Part shown: piece after piece, positions 58,629-64,000 of the stretch | Layout: each line of letters begins with the position of its first letter | Numbering within the stretch: position 1 is the first letter of the stretch | NCBI RefSeq assembly: GCF_022836935.1 | Contig: NZ_CP083239.1 | Location: 2,618,001-2,682,000, forward strand | Source of the DNA: Ancylobacter polymorphus | GTDB taxonomy: Bacteria > Pseudomonadota > Alphaproteobacteria > Rhizobiales > Xanthobacteraceae | Length of the DNA: 64,000 nucleotides | Reading direction: 5' to 3' | Position numbers and translations under genes: made by a program | The notes under the pieces: model-generated | The model's database searches: none | What the model saw: only the letters and a program-made list of their open reading frames with translations | What the model was told of the DNA's origin: nothing

Positions 58629-59780
58629 CTAATTAACGATCAGGTCCAGAGGGGCGGGCGTTAAGCCCTCGTTAGCGTTAACGCCGACGAGATAGGTGCG
58701 CCCGAGGCACATGGCGGTGCCGGTGTCGCTGTCCATCAGAATCATGTGCGCGAACAGCACCATGCCGGGCTCCAGGACCCAGGGATTGTTCTCGTAGAAC
58801 ATCGGCGGGTCCATCCAGGAAGGGGTGAACTTGGCGCCCAGCGAATAGCCGCAGGCGGCCAGCCGGTGCTTTTCCAGCCCGTGCCCGTCCATCACATGCG
58901 CATGGGCGGCGAACACCTCGCCGGCGGTGCGGCCGGGCACCATGGCGTGGGCGCAGGCTTCCAGCGCCTGCTTCGCCGCCGCGAACAGTTCCAGATGCCG
59001 GTCGCGCGGCGGGCCGATCACCACCGTCTCCATCATCGCCGCATGGTAGTGGCGATAGGCGCCGGCCCATTCCAGCGTGAGCTGGTCTTCGTCGCCGAGC
59101 ACGCGCCGGCCGCTCTTGTAGCGGCAGAGCAGCGCGTCGGCGCCCGAGCCGATGATGAACTCATTGGCGGGATAATCGCCGCCACCTTTGAAGATGGCGC
59201 CCTGCATCGCCGCCAGCACCTCGCCCTCGTCGACGCCCGGCGCGATGGTGGCGAGCGCCGCCTCGCGCGCCGCCAGCGCCAGCTTGCCGGCTTGCCGGAC
59301 ATACAGGATTTCCGCCGCCGACTTCACCGCCCGCAGCCGGTCCACCAGCCGCGAGGCGTCGATGAGCGTGGCGATGCCGTCAAAGGCGGCGTCCAGTTTC
59401 CGGCCATTCGCGGCGGTGAGGCCATAGCTCTCATATTCCACGCCGATGCGCCCGCCCGCGCCGCCCAGCTCCGTCACCATGGCGCGCAATTGCTGCTGCG
59501 GCGTGGCGTCGGCGCGGTCGGTCCAGACGCGGATATCCTGGATCAGCGAGGTGTGCTGCGCCTGCCGCAGATCGGCCGAGCGGGTGAGGAGCGCGAGCCG
59601 CCCATCCGCGCCGAGCCACAGCGCCTGGAAGAAGCAGAAGCCGAACGTGTCATAGCCGGTGAGCCAGTACATGGACTCCTGCTGGAACATCAGCAGCCCG
59701 TCGAGCCGCTGTTCCGCCAGAACGGTCAGCAGGCGCTGGCGGCGGCGCTCGAATTCCGGTGCGGTGAAATGCAGGGTCAT
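58629..59780 (-). CDS. M24-family creatinase-like protein (pita-bread fold, metal ligands not conserved)
   Basis: 383 residues from the ATG at 59778-59780. The N-terminal creatinase domain is 'RLDGLLMFQQESMYWLTGYDTFGF'. In the C-terminal pita-bread domain the segment expected to carry two metal-binding Asp reads 'LTLEWAGAYRHYHAAMMETV', with Glu and Ala in their places. Later 'HGLEKHRLAACGYSLGAKF' and 'EPGMVLFAHMIL' keep the fold. This resembles creatinase or ectoine-hydrolase relatives that need no metal, rather than a true aminopeptidase P. Substrate unknown. Confidence 0.82.
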   Translation of the reverse strand: MTLHFTAPEFERRRQRLLTVLAEQRLDGLLMFQQESMYWLTGYDTFGFCFFQALWLGADGRLALLTRSADLRQAQHTSLIQDIRVWTDRADATPQQQLRAMVTELGGAGGRIGVEYESYGLTAANGRKLDAAFDGIATLIDASRLVDRLRAVKSAAEILYVRQAGKLALAAREAALATIAPGVDEGEVLAAMQGAIFKGGGDYPANEFIIGSGADALLCRYKSGRRVLGDEDQLTLEWAGAYRHYHAAMMETVVIGPPRDRHLELFAAAKQALEACAHAMVPGRTAGEVFAAHAHVMDGHGLEKHRLAACGYSLGAKFTPSWMDPPMFYENNPWVLEPGMVLFAHMILMDSDTGTAMCLGRTYLVGVNANEGLTPAPLDLIVN

Positions 59781-59788
59781 GGCGAAGC

Positions 59789-60550
59789 TCACACCAGGGT
59801 GATGGCGGCGATCAGGCGTCCATAGTCGGGCTCGCCGCGATGGGTGGCGCGGCGATAGGAGAAGAAGCGCGCCTCGTCGGCATAGGTGTCGAGACCGAGA
59901 TCGTCGATGGTGCCGACGCCCAGCGCGGTGAGCCGGGCGGCGATGTAGCCGGGCAGGTCGAACAGCGCATGGTCCGGCCGGGGCGAGGGGATGAGGAAGC
60001 GCGCATTGCCGGAGTCGAGGCCGGTGAGCGTTTCAATGAAATCCGGCCCGACCTCATAGCTTTCCTGCCGGATCAGCGGGCCGATGGCGGCGACGATGTT
60101 CTCCCGGCGGGCGCCGAGTTCTTCCATGCGGGCGAGCGTGGCGTCGAGCACGCCGCCGACCGCGCCCTTCCAGCCGGCATGGGCGGCACCGACGACGCGG
60201 GCGTGCGGGTCGGCGAACAGCACCGGCCCGCAATCGGCGATGGTGACGGCGGCGGCGATGCCCGGCGTGGCGGTGGCGACCGCATCGGCCTTCGGCCGCT
60301 CGTCCCACAGCCGGTCGACGATCACGCAATCGGGCGAGTGGATCTGCCAGGCGGTGAGCAAATGGCCGGACGGCACGCCGAGCGCGGCTTCCATGCGGGC
60401 GCGGTTCTCCGCGACATGGGCGGGCTCGTCGCGCGAGCCTGTGCCGCCATTGAGCCCGGCATAGAGGCCCTGCGAGACGCCGCCCTCGCGGGTGAAGAAG
60501 GCGTGGCGGATGCCCGGCAGGCCGCTCAGCGCGGGGGATTCGACCTTCAT
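59789..60550 (-). CDS. pgeF: Peptidoglycan editing factor PgeF (laccase-domain, DUF152)
   Basis: 253 residues from the ATG at 60548-60550, with AGGAC upstream. 'RHAFFTREGGVSQGLYAGLNGG', 'AWQIHSP', 'VTIADCGPVLFADPHARVVGAAHAGWKGAVGGVLDATLARM' and 'AAIGPLIRQESYEVG' contain the His/Cys zinc or copper site. PgeF removes wrong dipeptide stems from peptidoglycan precursors. It overlaps midA by 4 bases. Confidence 0.94.
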   Translation of the reverse strand: MKVESPALSGLPGIRHAFFTREGGVSQGLYAGLNGGTGSRDEPAHVAENRARMEAALGVPSGHLLTAWQIHSPDCVIVDRLWDERPKADAVATATPGIAAAVTIADCGPVLFADPHARVVGAAHAGWKGAVGGVLDATLARMEELGARRENIVAAIGPLIRQESYEVGPDFIETLTGLDSGNARFLIPSPRPDHALFDLPGYIAARLTALGVGTIDDLGLDTYADEARFFSYRRATHRGEPDYGRLIAAITLV

Positions 60551-61674
60551 GCGGGATTGTCCTCGAACAGTTCGGAGGGGGCGAATCCGGCCACCATGTC
60601 GAGCGCAGGATGCACCAGGGCGAGCGCCTTGAAGAGGGCGCCCATCTGCCCCTCCTCCGTGCCGGCGAGGCGCAGGCGCGCCGCCTCCACCATTTCCCGG
60701 TCGGCCTCGCTCGCCGCGCGCTTCAGCCGGAAGGCGCGCTCGTCCAGGCCGAGCCGCTCCAGCAGCGGGCCCTGGCCTATGGGGCCGAACACCCGTGCGC
60801 CGGCCGTGCGGGCGGCATGGGCGAGGGCGGCGAAGTCGACATGGGCGGTAAGGTCCGCTTCGCCGGGATGGGCCAGCACATCGTCGAAGGCCCGGCGATA
60901 AAGCGCCTGCAGCGTGTCGCCGAAGCCGCCGCCGCGCTCCTGCTCGCCGGCATGGCCGTAATCGACCAGCAGCGCCGCGCCGCCGCTCAAAGCGATGCGG
61001 GCACCGAGCGTGGCGGCGATGGAGAGGCCGAGCGGGCAGGTTTCCAGCACCGCGCCCAGCGGGGCGGCGGCGAGGCGGGCCTCGCCGCGCGCATCGAGCC
61101 GGGCGCCAGGGCGCAGGCCGAAGGCGAGGGTGCCGGCGGAATCGAGGCCGACCATGCGCTCGGCGATGCCGTCCGGCGTGCGGACGAACTGGCGGATCGG
61201 CAGCGCGTCGACGAATTCGTTGCCGAGCGCGATCAGCGGGCCGGGCGGCAGCGCCTCGATCCGCTCCACCCATTCGACGGCATGGCCGCGCAGCGTTTCC
61301 GCCTGCCGGGCGCGCAGGCGGGGCGAGGCTTCCAACAGCACCACGCGGGCGGCCTCATGCAGGCCGGGCACGCGGGCGGTGGCGCGCAGCATGTCGGCCA
61401 TCATCGTGCCGCGGCCGGGGCCGAATTCGGCAAGAACAAAAGGTGCGGGCGAGCCGAGGCGCAGCCAGGTTTCCGCCGCCCACAGGCCGATGAGCTCGCC
61501 GAACATCTGGCTGATTTCCGGCGCGGTGATGAAATCGCCTGACGTGCCGAAGGGCTCGCGCGTGGTGTAGTAGCCGAGCGTCGGGTGGAACAGGCACTGT
61601 TCCATATAATCGGCGACGGTGATCGGGCCGGTGAGGGCGATCTGCCGGGCGAGCTGTTCCGCCAGCGCGTTCAT
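60547..61674 (-). CDS. SAM-dependent methyltransferase, MidA/NDUFAF7 family
   Basis: 375 residues. 'MEQCLFHPTLGYYTTREPFGTSGDFITAPEISQMFGELIGLWAAETW' is the family opening. SAM-binding 'VLAEFGPGRGTMMADMLRAT', then 'ALGNEFVDALPIRQFV' and 'ALLVDYGHAG'. The mitochondrial relative methylates an Arg of a complex I subunit. Middle gene of lgt-midA-pgeF, each overlapping by 4 bases, a conserved alphaproteobacterial order. Confidence 0.93.
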   Translation of the reverse strand: MNALAEQLARQIALTGPITVADYMEQCLFHPTLGYYTTREPFGTSGDFITAPEISQMFGELIGLWAAETWLRLGSPAPFVLAEFGPGRGTMMADMLRATARVPGLHEAARVVLLEASPRLRARQAETLRGHAVEWVERIEALPPGPLIALGNEFVDALPIRQFVRTPDGIAERMVGLDSAGTLAFGLRPGARLDARGEARLAAAPLGAVLETCPLGLSIAATLGARIALSGGAALLVDYGHAGEQERGGGFGDTLQALYRRAFDDVLAHPGEADLTAHVDFAALAHAARTAGARVFGPIGQGPLLERLGLDERAFRLKRAASEADREMVEAARLRLAGTEEGQMGALFKALALVHPALDMVAGFAPSELFEDNPA

Positions 61675-62516
61675 GCGGCACCTGCGCTCAGCGCCGGGCG
61701 CTGGCGGGCGCGCCAGATGAGCCAGCTTCCCAGCGCCAGCATGGGCAGGGAGAGCAGCATGCCCATGGTCAGCCAGCCGCCGAAGAGATAGCCGAGCTGC
61801 GGGTCGGGCTCGCGGAAGAACTCGACGAAGATGCGGGCGCAGCCATAGAGAAACACGAACATGCCGGCCACCGTGCCCGGCCGGGCCAGCGCGCCGGCGC
61901 GGATGGCGAGCTGCAGGATGAGGAAGATCGCCAGCCCCTCCAGCCCCGCCTCATAGAGCTGGCTCGGATGGCGCGGCTCCGGCCCGCCATGCGGGAAGAC
62001 GAAGGCCCAGGCGACATCGGTCGGCCGGCCCCACAATTCGCCATTGATGAAATTCGCCAGCCGCCCCAGGAACAGGCCGACCGGCACCACCGAGGCGGCG
62101 ATATCCAGCATGGAGACGAAGGGCAGGCCGCGCCGCCGGCAGAACAGGTACATGGCGAGGATGGAGCCGAGGAAGCCGCCATGGAACGCCATGCCGCCAT
62201 GCCACAGGGTGAAGGCCTGCAACGGATTTTCGGCATAGAAGGGCAGGTTGTAGAACAGCACATAGCCGATGCGCCCGCCGAGGATGACGCCGACCGCGAT
62301 CCACACCACCGCGTCGTCGAACTCCTCCGGCTTGATCGGCGCCTGCCCGCCCCACAACGCCGGGCTGGAACACAGACGCTTGGCCATCCACCAGCCGAAC
62401 AGCAAGCCGCCAATATAGGCCAGCGCGTACCAGCGTATGGCGAAGGGGCCGAGCTCGATCAGCACCGGGTCGATGTTCGGGAAGGGCAAAGCGAGCAGCG
62501 GCGGTGTGAGCAGCAT
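61671..62516 (-). CDS. lgt: Prolipoprotein diacylglyceryl transferase
   Basis: 281 residues with seven membrane helices. Conserved 'FAIRWYALAYIGGLLFGWW', 'HGGMAFHGGF' (catalytic His region), the Lgt signature 'GLFLGRLANFINGELWGRPT', and 'HPSQLYEAGLEGLAIF'. It transfers diacylglycerol from phosphatidylglycerol to the lipobox Cys in the inner membrane. First gene of the lgt-midA-pgeF operon, divergent from ubiK. Confidence 0.97.
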   Translation of the reverse strand: MLLTPPLLALPFPNIDPVLIELGPFAIRWYALAYIGGLLFGWWMAKRLCSSPALWGGQAPIKPEEFDDAVVWIAVGVILGGRIGYVLFYNLPFYAENPLQAFTLWHGGMAFHGGFLGSILAMYLFCRRRGLPFVSMLDIAASVVPVGLFLGRLANFINGELWGRPTDVAWAFVFPHGGPEPRHPSQLYEAGLEGLAIFLILQLAIRAGALARPGTVAGMFVFLYGCARIFVEFFREPDPQLGYLFGGWLTMGMLLSLPMLALGSWLIWRARQRPALSAGAA

Positions 62517-62721
62517 CGGACCTCTCGGCGGAAGGGCGCGCGGCCGGCGGCGGACGTGCGGAAGGCGGCATCTTCGCTTTGCCCCCGTTGCGTGACGGGA
62601 TCAAGGCGCCTGTGGCCGCCGCGCACCGCGCAAAGGCCGCTCCCCTTGCGATCACCGCCCGGCCGCCCCATTGTTTCTGCAAAGGCACGGCATAGTACCG
62701 GCCTCATCCCGGGAGATGACC

Positions 62722-63009
62722 ATGACCCAGACCACCGGCCGGATCTTCGACGATTTTGCCAAGCTGATGAACGACGCGGCCGGCGTCGCCACCGGCGTGC
62801 GCCGCGAGGCGGAAGGCGTGATGCGCGCCCAGGCCGAGCGCATCCTGCGCGAGCTCGATGTCGTCACCCGCGAGGAATTCGAGACGGTGAAGGAACTCGC
62901 CGCCGCCGCGCGCGAGGAGAATGAGCGGCTCGCCGCCCGCATCGCCGCGCTGGAGGCCCGCGAGTCGAAGCTTGAGGCGACGATCGATCCGCCCGATTCG
63001 CTTGGTTGA
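62722..63009 (+). CDS. ubiK: Ubiquinone biosynthesis accessory factor UbiK (BMFP)
   Basis: 95 residues from the ATG at 62722, six bases after GGGAG; the ATG at 62716 overlaps that signal. 'RIFDDFAKLMNDAAGVATGVRREAEGVMRAQAERILRELDVVTREEFETVKELAAAAREENERLAARIAALEAR' is amphipathic helix plus C-terminal coiled coil, as in BMFP/UbiK. It aids the aerobic Ubi complex and binds lipid. Adjacent to lgt in reverse. Confidence 0.9.
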   Translation: MTQTTGRIFDDFAKLMNDAAGVATGVRREAEGVMRAQAERILRELDVVTREEFETVKELAAAAREENERLAARIAALEARESKLEATIDPPDSLG

Positions 63010-63267
63010 GCCGTTCATCCGCCTGGCTTGTGGACGCTTCGACACGGCGCTTGCCGCGCCGGGCCGAATCCCGCGACAAGTCAATGGTGCCAATTTTCGC
63101 CATGGCCCGTTTTTATACGGACCATGGTACAACGGTCGTAGCGAGGTACGGATTCAGCGCGATATAGTTGGGACGACGGCGATTCGTTCGATTCTTGAAC
63201 GGCTTGCCTCAGCCGTCGCGTTGCGTGCGTTCGACCCCCTCCGCGTCCCACCCTCGCGAGGTCGAGC

Positions 63268-63768
63268 ATGACCCATACTAGTGACTTCGAGACCGACATC
63301 AGCCTCAACCCGCTGGATCTCGTCGAGCGCATGGCCGCGCTCAACGAATGGGCGTTCGAGCGCTCGGCCGAGGACGAGATCACCATCTCCCTCGAAGGGC
63401 GGTGGACGGATTGCCATGTCTCGTTCCAGTGGATGGACGAGGTCGAGGCTCTGCACATCGCCTGCGCCTTCGACCTGAAGGTGCCGGAGAAGCGCAAGAC
63501 CGAGGTGCTGCGCCTGCTCTCGCTCATCAACGAGCAGATGTGGGTCGGCCATTTCGATCTCTGGTCGAAGGAAGGCGTCATCATGTTCCGCCACGCGCTG
63601 CTGCTGGCCGGGGCGGAAGCCACCGACCGCCAGTGCGAGGTGCTGATGGAATGCGCCATCGAGGCGGTGGAACGCTATTTCCCCGCCTTCCAGTTCGTCG
63701 TCTGGGCCGGCAAGACCGCCCGCGAGGCGATGGACGCCACCCTGTTCGAGACGGTGGGCGAGGCCTGA
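63268..63768 (+). CDS. YbjN-domain protein
   Basis: 166 residues. 'NEWAFERSAEDEITISLEGRWTDCHVSFQWMDEVEALHIACAFDLKVPEKRKTEVLRLLSLINEQMWVGHFDLW' is the YbjN core, the fold of type III secretion chaperone-like sensors. The C-terminus includes 'LMECAIEAVERYFPAFQFVVWAGKTAREAMDATLFET'. Function in alphaproteobacteria is unknown. The 258-base gap before it contains no clear gene. Confidence 0.88.
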   Translation: MTHTSDFETDISLNPLDLVERMAALNEWAFERSAEDEITISLEGRWTDCHVSFQWMDEVEALHIACAFDLKVPEKRKTEVLRLLSLINEQMWVGHFDLWSKEGVIMFRHALLLAGAEATDRQCEVLMECAIEAVERYFPAFQFVVWAGKTAREAMDATLFETVGEA

Positions 63769-63895
63769 CGCACAGGCCCGCCGATCCGGCGCACACTCCC
63801 ATTGCCAAAGCGGCGCGACGGCGGCAGTAAGACCGCTGACGGCGCGCATTCGCGCGGATGAAGACGCGCGCTCGCGCGGGCAGGGGAGTTCCACA

Positions 63896-64000
63896 ATGGC
63901 CACACTTTCCGACATTCCCGGGCGGGTGCTGCTTGTCGGCGCCGGCAAGATGGGCGGTGCCATGCTGGAAGGCTGGCTTGATCTCGGGCTCGATCCGGCG
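63896..64000 (+). CDS. proC: Pyrroline-5-carboxylate reductase, N-terminal fragment (runs off the window)
   Basis: The first 35 residues only: ATG at 63896 with AGGGGAG upstream. 'RVLLVGAGKMGGAMLEGWLDLGLDP' is the Rossmann GxGxMG dinucleotide-binding opening of ProC, which commonly follows a YbjN-domain gene in these bacteria. It reduces pyrroline-5-carboxylate to proline. Identity rests on this motif and the neighbour. Confidence 0.82.
   Translation, partial: MATLSDIPGRVLLVGAGKMGGAMLEGWLDLGLDPA

Noticed and set aside
58623-58680. CtrA-like TTAA-N6-TTAA and TTAA-N7-TTAG sites
   Set aside because: The first has the wrong spacing, and the second lies within the 3' end of the M24 gene, far from any start codon it could serve.

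Overview
This is a GC-rich chromosomal window from an alphaproteobacterium, most likely of the order Hyphomicrobiales and plausibly the Xanthobacteraceae (Ancylobacter/Starkeya/Xanthobacter-like). The case rests on gene content: a SciP-type DUF1153 protein, a BA14K-family protein, PmtA, a separate petA-petB-petC set, UbiK next to lgt, and the rplY-pth-ychF order. The genus is inference. Coding density is high, there are no prophages, classical IS elements or CRISPR arrays, and one tRNA is present.

Region 1 (1-11.4 kb) is catabolic and transport DNA. It holds the 5' end of a CaiB/BaiF CoA-transferase, two paralogous FCD-type GntR repressors, a divergent HxlR/azoreductase pair, a serine/alanine/aspartate-glyoxylate-type aminotransferase, a large FAD plus Fe-S D-2-hydroxyacid dehydrogenase, a complete tripartite tricarboxylate transporter (tctC-tctB-tctA) and a GlcG-like protein. 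Together these look like uptake of a 2-hydroxy acid (glycolate-like), oxidation to the 2-oxo acid and transamination. A shared palindromic site sits upstream of both the dehydrogenase and the transporter. Region 2 (11.5-15 kb) has a BA14K protein, tRNA-Met(CAT), a NUDIX hydrolase, a metallophosphatase, a tail-anchored unknown and a PPOX-type flavoprotein. Region 3 (15-22.6 kb) is a C-P lyase operon, phnF divergent from phnGHIJKLMN, without phnCDE in view; dispersed palindromic repeats have entered the phnJ-K and phnK-L junctions and now encode the C-terminus of PhnJ.

Region 4 (22.6-31 kb) is mixed: sciP, mnmA, pmtA, a secreted lipase-like hydrolase, a two-gene DUF2188/TIR-like unit of unknown function, a glutathionyl-hydroquinone reductase, two GNAT acetyltransferases and a DHFR/RibD-like reductase. 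Region 5 (31-38.4 kb) is a MoxR-DUF58-DUF4159-VWA/gatase-like membrane cluster. Region 6 (38.6-41.3 kb) is a tightly overlapping DUF1285-NUDIX-DUF6111-CCA transferase operon.

Region 7 (41.3-52 kb) holds the bc1 complex, trmL, a higBA toxin-antitoxin pair, a Gre-like factor, an ABC exporter, a VIT-family transporter and hemF. Three blocks of a striking inverted-half repeat lie here (41.4-41.9, 50.5-50.95, 51.3-51.46 kb), and one unit carries a small GIY-YIG nuclease gene in its centre. Region 8 (51.5-64 kb) is largely housekeeping: two MaoC-like hydratases, a GNAT, ychF, pth, rplY, a secreted unknown, prs, a lipoprotein, an M24 creatinase-like protein, pgeF-midA-lgt, ubiK, a YbjN-domain protein and the start of proC.

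The best candidates for something undescribed are (a) the GIY-YIG gene bounded by the same inverted halves that build the neighbouring 143-bp-period array, and (b) the DUF2188/TIR-like pair. No searches were run; family names come from recognised motifs and overall similarity.
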